Source: Candidatus Cloacimonadota bacterium
Lineage (GTDB): Bacteria > Cloacimonadota > Cloacimonadia > Cloacimonadales > Cloacimonadaceae
DNA: 6,515 nucleotides
Direction of reading: 5' to 3'
NCBI GenBank assembly: GCA_023230025.1
Contig: JALNYD010000160.1
Coordinates: forward strand, 1 to 6,515
Shown: positions 1-6,466 of the stretch, in pieces
How the letters are laid out: every line of letters starts with the position of its first letter
Numbering within the stretch: the first letter of the stretch is position 1
Made by a program: the position numbers and the translations under genes
Notes under the pieces: model-generated
Seen by the model: the letters and a program-made list of their open reading frames with translations, nothing else
The model's database searches: none
What the model was told of the DNA's origin: nothing

Positions 1-1
1 A

Positions 2-1138
2 GAAGAAGCCATCCCCGCCTATAGTTTGGTTGAGTATGGAGTAGAAACCTCCTGGTTACCGGAAATAGAACTTCCTGATACTCCTACACAGATTAGCCTG
101 ATCGCAAGCTTGAGTTCGGAATATACGGAGAACGACACTTTGCAAATCAACAACCTGATCACCAGGTCTTATGGGGTGTTTGCCGATGAGATGCCTGTTA
201 TTCTGATCGAGAACTTCTTGCGGCAGGATGAAACCGGAGTGATTTGCACTTTGCAGGATGCCGTGATAAATGAACACCATCAACGAATCAACTATTACCC
301 TATCCTGAGCGACAGCTTGTCAAACCTACAGGCTCAGCGCCGCTTCAACTGGTATCAATTCAATTCTGTACCCCGAACCGTAGCACTCGGAGATAAACGC
401 ATAACTGGATTTCGGGAGGATTACTCTGAATTGTTTTCAACGCTCATCAGTGATGTGCAATCCAGGCGTACCTTTGTTAGCAGTTCAAGCTGTAGCACTG
501 TCCCGGTTGAAGGCAGTGAGAGCATTCAGGTGGAGATCCAGCTAAGCAATGCCCAGACAGATCTCTACAGCGGATCGGGGCAGGGCATTATGAGTGGCAG
601 TCGCTTTTTCGTGGCACTGGTAAAGAAGTTTCTTGGGGATGGCTATGAGAGCTATACCCTGGATCGCTTTATCAGCTTTGCGGATACCATTGGTATTGCC
701 ATGAGTGCTGGAAGCTCTTTCAGCAAAATATACAGTTTCAGTTCCAGCGGGATTACCAATGGTGAACTTGTGGATAATTATCGTTTGATTTACTGGTTAC
801 AGGGAGTTGGAGGAGGACGCATCCACTATGCAAACTTCTGTGATTTCCGTCCTGAGACCTATGTAAGCAACAGCGATCCCCTGCCTCCAGTTCCCAGCAT
901 CAGAATCTGGCCCAATCCAGCTTCCCCATCCTTTGGAATCAACATCGAAGCCAAGGATTTAGTCAATGGCAGTATTAGTGTTTTCAATATCAGAGGGCAG
1001 AAGCTATGTCAGCTGGACGATTTTAAGGGGCAGCATACTTTGCCGGAAACAACATTTCCCGCTTCCGGCATCTACATCATTCGCTTCAGTGATACTATGG
1101 GGCGCTCAATCAGTAAAAGAATCAGTATTATAAAGTGA
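2..1138 (+). CDS. Secreted protein with type IX sorting domain and degenerate Omp28/thioredoxin-like region (5' partial)
   Basis: The reading frame is open to the left edge (it begins Glu-Glu-Ala-Ile-Pro), so the N-terminus and any signal peptide lie outside the window. The TTG at 26 is not a credible start. Residues below count from that TTG. Residues 291-370 form a type A type IX secretion sorting domain: IRIWPNPASP at the front, ISVFNIRGQKL in the middle, then SGIYIIRF and a basic end, KRISIIK. Such proteins are exported to the periplasm, cross the outer membrane through the Por machinery and are released or anchored at the surface. Residues 57-130 resemble Omp28-type thioredoxin folds: PVILIENF, TGVIC, then RRFNWYQFNSVPRT, where VPRT looks like the cis-proline loop. 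The expected CxxC is reduced to C74-T-L-Q, so redox activity is doubtful. Residues 160-270 look beta-rich and are unassigned. The sorting domain is secure. The Omp28 relationship is inference from pattern. Confidence 0.8.
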   Translation, partial: EEAIPAYSLVEYGVETSWLPEIELPDTPTQISLIASLSSEYTENDTLQINNLITRSYGVFADEMPVILIENFLRQDETGVICTLQDAVINEHHQRINYYPILSDSLSNLQAQRRFNWYQFNSVPRTVALGDKRITGFREDYSELFSTLISDVQSRRTFVSSSSCSTVPVEGSESIQVEIQLSNAQTDLYSGSGQGIMSGSRFFVALVKKFLGDGYESYTLDRFISFADTIGIAMSAGSSFSKIYSFSSSGITNGELVDNYRLIYWLQGVGGGRIHYANFCDFRPETYVSNSDPLPPVPSIRIWPNPASPSFGINIEAKDLVNGSISVFNIRGQKLCQLDDFKGQHTLPETTFPASGIYIIRFSDTMGRSISKRISIIK

Positions 1139-1142
1139 GATT

Positions 1143-2090
1143 ATGGAACACATATTAGTAAGTGAACTTCATCAATATGAAGGTAAAGAGATCAGTGGCT
1201 TCTATCTGGCCAGTGAAAAAGACCTTCGGGAAGGCAAGGGAGGTCCATATTTGCGCCTCCGTTTGCTGGATCTTAGTGGCCAGGTAGCGGGCAATGTTTG
1301 GAAAGATGCTGCCAATATGGCCAGTCAGTTTAATGCCGGGGATGTTATCCATCTGAAGGCTAATGTAGTAAGTTTCAAAGGACAGATCCAGCTTTCGGTC
1401 ACCGAGCTACGCTTTGCCGATAAGAGCGAATTTGACATTGCCCTATTTATGGCGCGCAGCAGATTTGCGCCTGAGTTACTGGCAGAGCGATTCTGGGGCT
1501 ATGTGGACAAAGTGGACAACGAATATCTGAATCGCTTGCTGCACCTGATCTTTGACAACAAGGATTTCTTCAAGACCTATCTTGAAGCCCCTGCCGCTAA
1601 AGGGTGGCATCACAACTATATGCATGGCTTGATCGAACATAGTGTGGCGGTTGCGTCTCTGTGTGAGTTTTGCAGCTTACTATATCCCATCTCCTTTGAT
1701 CTCACCGTTGCGGGAGCACTTTTGCACGATGTTGCCAAGGTTTGGGAATACTCCGGGCAAGGTGCCTATGAGTTTACCGATAGAGGCCGTTTGATCGGGC
1801 ATCTGAGCATGAGCGACGAGCTTGTGCTTACCAAAGCGAAAGAGATCCCCGGTTTCCCGGAGGATTTGCTGCTCAATCTGCGTCATTTGATCCTCTCCCA
1901 CCATGGTGAATATGAAAAGGCTTCAGTTCGTTTGCCTCAAACCCTGGAAGCAATCGTATTGCATCACTGTGACAATTTGGATGCCCAATCCGCCGGAGTC
2001 TCGCAACTGGTAACTGCCGCCCCTCCAGAAGCTGTGTGGAGTGAATTTGATAAATTGAACAACCGTTACTACCGTTTAGTCCGGTTGTAG
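1143..2090 (+). CDS. yhaM: 3'-5' exoribonuclease, YhaM family (OB-fold + HD domain)
   Basis: This 315-aa protein has the length and two-domain order of Bacillus YhaM / staphylococcal Cbf1, cytoplasmic enzymes that remove nucleotides from the 3' ends of RNA and single-stranded DNA. Residues 1-90 form a nucleic-acid-binding OB-fold (LRLRLLDLSGQVAGNVW near 37-53). Residues about 120-300 are an HD phosphohydrolase domain with its metal ligands visible: WHHNYMHGLIEH (H166), GALLHDVAK (H195, D196), IGH (H220), LSHHGEYE (H253, H254) and HHCDNLDA (D277). SHHG and LHHCDNLDA are family signatures. The ATG lies 4 nt after the upstream stop with only a weak AAGTGAG in front, so translation may be coupled to the upstream gene. 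The downstream walJ gene follows after 12 nt, consistent with an operon. The family is best known from Firmicutes but is not confined to them. The role in this organism, such as RNA decay or DNA-end processing, is inferred from homology. Confidence 0.93.
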   Translation: MEHILVSELHQYEGKEISGFYLASEKDLREGKGGPYLRLRLLDLSGQVAGNVWKDAANMASQFNAGDVIHLKANVVSFKGQIQLSVTELRFADKSEFDIALFMARSRFAPELLAERFWGYVDKVDNEYLNRLLHLIFDNKDFFKTYLEAPAAKGWHHNYMHGLIEHSVAVASLCEFCSLLYPISFDLTVAGALLHDVAKVWEYSGQGAYEFTDRGRLIGHLSMSDELVLTKAKEIPGFPEDLLLNLRHLILSHHGEYEKASVRLPQTLEAIVLHHCDNLDAQSAGVSQLVTAAPPEAVWSEFDKLNNRYYRLVRL

Positions 2091-2102
2091 ATAATCCAAA
2101 CT

Positions 2103-2879
2103 ATGTTTCAAACCTCTGTTTTAGCCAGCGGAAGCAAGGGAAACGCCATCCTCGTACGCAGCAAAGATACTTCCATCATAGTTGATGCCGGGATCAGCAT
2201 GAAGCGCATCTATGAAGCTCTGCAGGCTTTGAAGGTGCCAAAAGAAAGCATCAGAGCGATCATCATCTCCCATGAGCATTCCGACCATACCCGAGGGGCA
2301 GGAGCACTATCCCGAAGCTTGAAAATACCGGTGCTGGTGACTCCAGATACCTATGCTTATTGCAGCCACAAGCTTGGAGCCTTGTATGAGCGCTTGATCT
2401 ATTTTGAACAAGGCTCAAGCTTTGAAGTGGGTGACATCCTGGTGCATCCTTTCAGTTCTTCACATGATGCCATTGATAGCAGCAATTTCTGCTTTGAGCA
2501 CGATGATAAGAAGCTTGGACTGGCCATTGATCTGGGTTATCCCTCCCGGCTTACGATCCATAAACTGAGTGGAGCCAGCACCTTGATTCTGGAAAGCAAC
2601 CATGATCTTACCATGCTGATGGAAGGCCCCTATGATTGGGCCTTGAAAATGCGCGTGAAAAGCGATACCGGGCATCTTTCCAATGACCAGGCCGTGGGCT
2701 TGCTATCCCAAATCCTGCATCCAGGACTCCAAACCATCATCCTTGCTCACCTGTCCGAAACCAATAATCATCCGCAGCTTGCATTCAAATTGATGCAGGA
2801 ATATCTGGATAGCATTCGCAGTGATATTCGTTTGTTTGTTGCTGCGCAGGATAATCATACTCCTCTGATAGAGGTATAG
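2103..2879 (+). CDS. walJ: Metallo-beta-lactamase-fold exonuclease, YycJ/WalJ family
   Basis: This 258-aa protein is the normal size for YycJ/WalJ. Family hallmarks occur in order: the N-terminal ASGSKGNA; the zinc-binding HEHSDH at residues 57-62; SSSHDA (H121); AIDLG (D143) as bridging metal ligand; LESNHD at 163-168; the GHLSN box at 190-194; and LAHLSETNNHP with H216 as the last metal ligand. All expected ligands are present, so the enzyme is probably active with two metal ions. Known members are cytoplasmic; the Bacillus homologue is a double-strand DNA exonuclease, and its loss gives a mutator phenotype, linking it to mismatch repair. In Firmicutes the gene usually sits beside walRK; here it follows yhaM by 12 nt, with no two-component genes in view. 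There is no clear SD before the ATG at 2103, and the beta-strand start FQTSVLASGS fits the family N-terminus, which supports this start. Confidence 0.93.
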   Translation: MFQTSVLASGSKGNAILVRSKDTSIIVDAGISMKRIYEALQALKVPKESIRAIIISHEHSDHTRGAGALSRSLKIPVLVTPDTYAYCSHKLGALYERLIYFEQGSSFEVGDILVHPFSSSHDAIDSSNFCFEHDDKKLGLAIDLGYPSRLTIHKLSGASTLILESNHDLTMLMEGPYDWALKMRVKSDTGHLSNDQAVGLLSQILHPGLQTIILAHLSETNNHPQLAFKLMQEYLDSIRSDIRLFVAAQDNHTPLIEV

Positions 2880-2892
2880 ATCAAGGTTTTTT
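2862..2892 (+). terminator. Possible weak intrinsic terminator after walJ
   Basis: CCTCT at 2862-2866 can pair with AGAGG at 2870-2874 around a GAT loop, at the very end of walJ. A run of six T follows at 2887-2892. The T tract sits 12 nt from the stem and the stem is only 5 bp, so the geometry is poor for a classical intrinsic terminator. It may give partial termination or 3'-end protection at most. Confidence 0.22.
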
Positions 2893-2905
2893 AATGATTT
2901 CCGTA

Positions 2906-2920
2906 TGGGGATTAACCCCA
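2906..2920. repeat. Short inverted repeat TGGGG/CCCCA in the spacer
   Basis: TGGGG at 2906-2910 and CCCCA at 2916-2920 are perfect inverted arms around ATTAA. They lie in the 114-nt spacer between walJ and the ATP-cone nuclease gene. The site could be an operator or a small RNA hairpin; no T run follows directly. A TAATAT at 2929-2934 just downstream could be a -10 box, but no matching -35 was found, so I do not call a promoter. Confidence 0.3.
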
Positions 2921-2943
2921 AACCTGATTAATATGAACGACAC

Positions 2944-2961
2944 TCGGCTGAGTGAAGCCGA
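2944..2961 (+). promoter_or_regulatory. Leader hairpin upstream of the ATP-cone nuclease gene
   Basis: TCGGCT at 2944-2949 pairs perfectly with AGCCGA at 2956-2961 around a 6-nt loop, GAGTGA. It ends 32 nt before the ATG at 2994 and leaves the SD at 2980-2986 unpaired. It is not followed by T residues, so it is not a terminator. It may be a 5'-UTR stem or protein-binding site; its function is unknown. The GTG at 2952 that could extend the downstream frame lies inside this loop, which argues against its use as a start. Confidence 0.3.
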
Positions 2962-2979
2962 TCAAACCACCCATATTCC

Positions 2980-2986
2980 AAGGGAG
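2980..2986 (+). promoter_or_regulatory. Shine-Dalgarno sequence that fixes the start at 2994
   Basis: AAGGGAG ends 7 nt before the ATG at 2994, which is ideal spacing. It decides between this ATG and the longer in-frame GTG at 2952. The sequence just after ATG 2994 is also where the ATP-cone fold would be expected to begin. Confidence 0.8.
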
Positions 2987-2993
2987 CAATTAC

Positions 2994-3854
2994 ATGTCCG
3001 TGAATAAAACAGTATTCATCACGAAAGCCTCTGGGCAAGAGGAAGCATTTGATATAGACAAGTTGCGGGTTTCATTGCAAAATGCCGGAGCTACGGAGGC
3101 TGCAATTGCGGAAGTATCGGCAGATATCCAGGATTGGATCTATCCCGGAGTAAGCACCGGCAAGATATACTCCCGTGCTTTCAAGATACTGAAACAAGTT
3201 AACACCTCCGGAGCGTTGCTTTACAGGCTAAAAAAATCCCTTTTCGAGATGGGCCCCAGCGGCTATCCCTTTGAGCATTTCATCGGAGAGATTTTTAGAC
3301 GTCAGGCTTTTCAGGTAAAAGTGGGAATCGTTATTGATGGTGCTTCGGTGAGCCATGAGATGGATGTTGTGGCATCAAAGGATAACACCCAGATACTGGG
3401 TGAGTGCAAGTACTCACACAATCAGGGCTTTAGCGTAAGTGTTCAGGTTCCGCTTTATGTGCATTCCCGGGTAAACGATATCGTCGCCAAATGGCAGAAC
3501 GAACCGCAGCATCAAGGCAAAGACTTCAAGATCTGGATTTTTACCAACGGCCGTTTTTCGCCTGACTCAATTGAGTACAGCAAATACTACGGGATTCAAC
3601 TGATGGGATGGAATTACCCGCCGGAAGCATCGTTGAAGCAAATCATCCAGCGCGAAAGGATGTTTCCCATCACGATCATGAGCAATCTGAGCAAAAGCGA
3701 TAAACACGAACTCATGGCTCGGGGGATTGTAACCTGTAAACAGCTTGCAGAGCAACCCGACATTCTGCAGCGAATGTCCTTCAGTCAAAGGAAGATTCGT
3801 TTGCTACAAAAAGAACTGGAAGTGTTGATGAAGATGCCGGACCTGCCAGCATAA
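2994..3854 (+). CDS. ATP-cone domain fused to PD-(D/E)XK (Mrr-like) nuclease domain
   Basis: This is a 286-aa predicted cytoplasmic protein. Residues 1-85 are an ATP-cone, the nucleotide-sensing fold of NrdR and class I ribonucleotide reductases (VFITKASGQEEAFDIDKLR, then SLQNAGA). Residues about 87-220 are a restriction-endonuclease-like domain: GPSGYPFEHFIGEIFRRQ (E94 in the first helix), HEMDVVA with D124, and GECKYS with E137 and K139 giving the D...ExK catalytic set. Residues 227-278 (SNLSKSDKHELMARGIVTC onward) are helical and may form a helix-hairpin nucleic-acid-binding tail. I recognise the same order of parts in proteins annotated across Bacteroidota and relatives as ATP-cone or restriction endonuclease, so this is an established but functionally obscure family. 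No methyltransferase or specificity gene is adjacent, so a classical restriction system is unlikely. A DNA-repair or nucleotide-gated nuclease role is inference. Start chosen by SD; the GTG at 2952 would add 14 unconvincing residues. Confidence 0.87.
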   Translation: MSVNKTVFITKASGQEEAFDIDKLRVSLQNAGATEAAIAEVSADIQDWIYPGVSTGKIYSRAFKILKQVNTSGALLYRLKKSLFEMGPSGYPFEHFIGEIFRRQAFQVKVGIVIDGASVSHEMDVVASKDNTQILGECKYSHNQGFSVSVQVPLYVHSRVNDIVAKWQNEPQHQGKDFKIWIFTNGRFSPDSIEYSKYYGIQLMGWNYPPEASLKQIIQRERMFPITIMSNLSKSDKHELMARGIVTCKQLAEQPDILQRMSFSQRKIRLLQKELEVLMKMPDLPA

Positions 3855-3963
3855 ACGTGCTTTACAAGATTAGCCCAAGAGTAATCAGACTTCTTTCAGC
3901 CATCCTTCAATAATGGTAGTCTCATAGCTTCCCCCGCTCCTGCTTATGTAGGTTTTATTCTAT

Positions 3964-6306
3964 CTACATCAGCATCGCCGGGTCAACATCAATCTGCACA
4001 AAGATGCCTTTGGGGGTTTTCCCGGCTTTAAGCAATGTATCAATAGCCTTCTTAACCAGTTGGGCTGTTCTGGCTTTGATGATGATGTGATGCCGGAATT
4101 GCTGGTTGATTCTGGCAAAGGGAGCTGGGCTGGGTCCCAGGATCTGGGTGTCCGAATCTATCAAATCCTGGCAGATCGTATCCAAACTGTGCAGATATAT
4201 CAGCAGTTGCTCCTGATTAATGCTTAGATAGAGTATGCGGGCAAGACGGAAATAGGGGGGGTAACAAAGTCGCTGCCGGTAGCTTAGTTCCTCTGTGGCA
4301 AAGGCAACAAAATCTTGCTTACTCGCATTGACAATCGCATAATGCTCGGGATTGTAGGTCTGGATGATCACCTCTCCGTTCTTGTCAGCCCGACCACTGC
4401 GTCCAGCAACCTGGGTCAACAATTGAAAAGTACGTTCCGATGCTCGGAAATCAGGAATATTCAGGCTGATATCCGCGTTAATTATTCCCACCAGAGTCAC
4501 GTTGGGAAAGTCCAGTCCCTTCGAGATCATCTGAGTCCCCAAAAGGATATCGATCTCTTCATTCTTCATGCGTTTATACATGGATTTGCTGTTCAACCTG
4601 GAACTATCCGAATCCATTCTGAGGATCCTGGCAGATGGATAGAGCAGGTGCAGCATTTGTTCAACTTTCTGGGTCCCGGGGGAGCCATAAGCAAAGCTGA
4701 ACGAATTGCAGGAAGGGCATTTGCGGGGAGTGGGGTAGAAGTGCCCGCAATAGTGGCATTGCATCTCTTCGCGGTCGCGATGATAGTACATACTGATCTC
4801 GCAGTTGGGGCAGGAAATCAGTTTGCCGCATTTCAAGCACTGCACAAAGGATGAATAGCCCCGCCGGTTTTGAAACAGGATCACCTGTTCCTTACGTTCC
4901 AGGCGCTCCAGAATCGCTTTGGCAAGCGGATCAGAGAGCAATTCTCCACTCTCCTGTTCACACAGGTTGATAATCTTCACAGAAGGGAGGCGATAGTTGA
5001 GGGGTCTTTGCCCCAGAGTATGCAATCTATACTTGCCAGTTTGTGCATTGTACCAGCTTTCAAGAGCAGGAGTGGCAGAGCCCAAAACGATCTGGGCATT
5101 CTGCAGCTTGGCTCTTACAACTGCCAAGTCCCTTCCCTGATATCTGGGTTGATTATCCTGTTTGTATGATTGTTCGTGTTCTTCATCCACAATGATCAAT
5201 CCCAGATTCTTTACCGGGGCAAAGATCGCGCTACGGGCTCCGATGATGATCCGGCATTCTCCCGCGGTAATTTTCTGCCATTGGGCAAAGCGTTGAGCAT
5301 TGGTGAGCTGGGAATGCTGAATCGCCAGGACATCTCCAAAACTACTATCAAAGCGATCAACCATTTGCGGAGTCAGAGCGATTTCCGGAATCAGAAAGAT
5401 CACGCCTTTACCATCCTGTATATAGCGACGGATCAGCTCGATGTAAATCTCTGTTTTCCCGCTTCCGGTAATGCCATAGAGCAGATGCACGCAGTAGTTT
5501 CCATACTCTGCCATTATCTCTTGTATAGCTTGAATCTGTGCATCATTGAGCTTGATCTTTTTTGGGGGGCTGGAGGGATCCCGTTGCAGGAGTGGGTTTT
5601 CGATGGCTCTGGCTTTGATCTGGATCAGTTCCTTTTTTACCAGAGCTTTAACCGTGCTATAGCTGATGCGGTCACTAATCTCTGCCATGGCAAAGGATTG
5701 TCCATAATCTTTGAATATCTCCCAGGCTTCCCGCTGCCGCAAGGGCAGTTCCTGAGGATCAAACTCTGGTTTCAGCACTTCAATGAAGTTCAGGATTCGT
5801 GGTTTATCCCTATGTTTGATCTTGGTATCCAGTTCAATCAAAGCCTGGGCTTCTGCGAGCAGTGCTTTTTTGTAAACCGGATAGGAGGGGTAGAGTTTCT
5901 TGATATCACTCAGGGGCAGTTTTGATTTCCCTTCCAAAGCCTGATGCAATACTTTGAATTCCACAGGTACCTCGCTGCCGATCCAGCTCGCCTGAGCATC
6001 GATATCAGCCTGCAGCTTTGCCGGCAGCATGGCAAACAGCGCCTTACCCACAGAGCAGTGATAGTATTCTGCCATCCATACTGCTAAATCCATCAGCTCC
6101 TGGGGCAGGATCGGGCAATCATCAAGAACTTCGGCAATCTCCTTGCAGGCAAAGCTTGGCGCTGGGATTTCCGCCGAACAGATGCCCAGAACCAGCTTGG
6201 CATTCAAGGGAACCAGAACCCTGGCTCCGCAACTGATCCGATCCCGGCTCACATAGCTGAACTCCCTAACGATACTAAGCGGTAAATGAACTTTGTAGTA
6301 ATGCAT
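3964..6306 (-). CDS. priA: Primosomal protein N' (replication restart helicase PriA)
   Basis: This 780-aa protein is complete and slightly longer than E. coli PriA (732). PriA recognises stalled or repaired forks, unwinds the lagging strand and starts reloading of the replicative helicase. Residues 1-100 are the 3'-DNA-end-binding domain; 105-250 include a winged-helix region. The helicase core has GITGSGKTE (Walker A, K284), DEEH at 374-377, GSATP at 419-423, GTQMISKG near 590-597 and QVAGRSGR at 632-639. Eight zinc-binding cysteines lie between the two lobes: C490, C493, C499, C502, C517, C520, C530 and C533. The C-terminal domain runs to the end. No key residue is missing. The ATG at 6306 is the first possible start after an in-frame TAA at 6319-6321, and MHYYKVHLPL matches the family N-terminus. 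No SD precedes it. It is convergent with the ATP-cone gene and divergent from the gene at 6467. Confidence 0.98.
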   Translation of the reverse strand: MHYYKVHLPLSIVREFSYVSRDRISCGARVLVPLNAKLVLGICSAEIPAPSFACKEIAEVLDDCPILPQELMDLAVWMAEYYHCSVGKALFAMLPAKLQADIDAQASWIGSEVPVEFKVLHQALEGKSKLPLSDIKKLYPSYPVYKKALLAEAQALIELDTKIKHRDKPRILNFIEVLKPEFDPQELPLRQREAWEIFKDYGQSFAMAEISDRISYSTVKALVKKELIQIKARAIENPLLQRDPSSPPKKIKLNDAQIQAIQEIMAEYGNYCVHLLYGITGSGKTEIYIELIRRYIQDGKGVIFLIPEIALTPQMVDRFDSSFGDVLAIQHSQLTNAQRFAQWQKITAGECRIIIGARSAIFAPVKNLGLIIVDEEHEQSYKQDNQPRYQGRDLAVVRAKLQNAQIVLGSATPALESWYNAQTGKYRLHTLGQRPLNYRLPSVKIINLCEQESGELLSDPLAKAILERLERKEQVILFQNRRGYSSFVQCLKCGKLISCPNCEISMYYHRDREEMQCHYCGHFYPTPRKCPSCNSFSFAYGSPGTQKVEQMLHLLYPSARILRMDSDSSRLNSKSMYKRMKNEEIDILLGTQMISKGLDFPNVTLVGIINADISLNIPDFRASERTFQLLTQVAGRSGRADKNGEVIIQTYNPEHYAIVNASKQDFVAFATEELSYRQRLCYPPYFRLARILYLSINQEQLLIYLHSLDTICQDLIDSDTQILGPSPAPFARINQQFRHHIIIKARTAQLVKKAIDTLLKAGKTPKGIFVQIDVDPAMLM

Positions 6307-6312
6307 AAAGGA

Positions 6313-6340
6313 TGGATATTAGCCGGGACAAATCTGTCAA
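6313..6340 (-). promoter_or_regulatory. Candidate priA promoter
   Basis: On the minus strand a perfect TTGACA (plus positions 6340 down to 6335) lies just upstream of priA. A TAATAT follows at 6321-6316, but the spacing is only 13 nt; a poorer TATCCA at 6318-6313 gives 16 nt. Either would place transcription start within a few nucleotides of the ATG at 6306, in keeping with the missing SD. The -35 match is good; the -10 is uncertain. Confidence 0.35.
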
Positions 6341-6369
6341 GATGGAAATAATACTGCGAGCTCGAAAAA

Positions 6370-6386
6370 AAGGCTTGACAAGGCTT
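6370..6386 (+). repeat. Two AAGGCTT direct repeats 10 bp apart
   Basis: AAGGCTT occurs at 6370-6376 and again at 6380-6386, one helical turn apart, and the two copies flank and overlap a TTGACA. Such spacing would put both copies on the same face of the DNA, as expected for an activator or repressor site. No known regulator motif was recognised. Confidence 0.45.
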
Positions 6387-6410
6387 AAGTGATTGTGCAA
6401 GATATTTATA
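6375..6410 (+). promoter_or_regulatory. Candidate promoter for the downstream gene at 6467
   Basis: A consensus TTGACA at 6375-6380, within GCTTGACA, points toward the rightward gene. The downstream DNA is AT-rich (GATATTTATA at 6401-6410). The best -10 candidate, GATATT at 6401-6406, is 20 nt away, longer than the usual 17. TATACA at 6407-6412 would need another -35, such as the weak TTAAGT at 6385-6390. A promoter here is likely from context, but the exact -10 cannot be fixed. Confidence 0.4.
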
Positions 6411-6423
6411 CAAGCATGTAAAC

Positions 6424-6438
6424 GGCCTTGCTTAGGCC
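6424..6438 (+). promoter_or_regulatory. 5'-UTR hairpin before the gene at 6467
   Basis: GGCCT at 6424-6428 pairs perfectly with AGGCC at 6434-6438 around a TGCTT loop. It lies 15 nt upstream of the SD and leaves it free, so it may stabilise the leader or pause RNA polymerase. There is no following T run, so it is not an intrinsic terminator. Confidence 0.4.
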
Positions 6439-6453
6439 TCAACACCAGTAAAG

Positions 6454-6459
6454 AAGGAG
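6454..6459 (+). promoter_or_regulatory. Very strong Shine-Dalgarno for the gene at 6467
   Basis: AAGGAG sits 7 nt before the ATG at 6467. It is the best ribosome-binding site in the window, suggesting a highly translated product. Confidence 0.85.
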
Positions 6460-6466
6460 ATACCAT

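Noticed and set aside
2952..2993. GTG extension of the ATP-cone nuclease gene
   Set aside because: The GTG lies in a hairpin loop without an SD, while the ATG at 2994 has AAGGGAG at ideal spacing.
2994..3854. Classical restriction-modification or anti-phage island
   Set aside because: There is no methyltransferase, specificity subunit, integrase, transposase or other defence gene in the window, and the neighbours are housekeeping genes.
3868..3886. GATTA/TAATC inverted repeat after the ATP-cone gene as a terminator
   Set aside because: The stem is only 5 AT-rich base pairs with a 9-nt loop and no good T run, so it is too weak to call.
3946..3969. ATGTAG/CTACAT inverted repeat over the priA stop codon
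   Set aside because: It has six AT-rich pairs around a 12-nt loop and no terminator-like tract. It is compatible with chance.
4315..5925. Long plus-strand open frames opposite priA (179, 99 and 251 codons), all in one frame
   Set aside because: They are codon-for-codon antisense to priA. Stops there arise only where priA uses TTA, CTA or TCA codons, which are scarce, so the frame stays open by codon bias. The translations show no domain, and priA is unmistakable.
6275..6466. 63-codon minus-strand open frame across the start of priA and the divergent spacer
   Set aside because: It overlaps the priA start out of frame and covers the candidate promoter and leader. It has no SD and no recognisable sequence.
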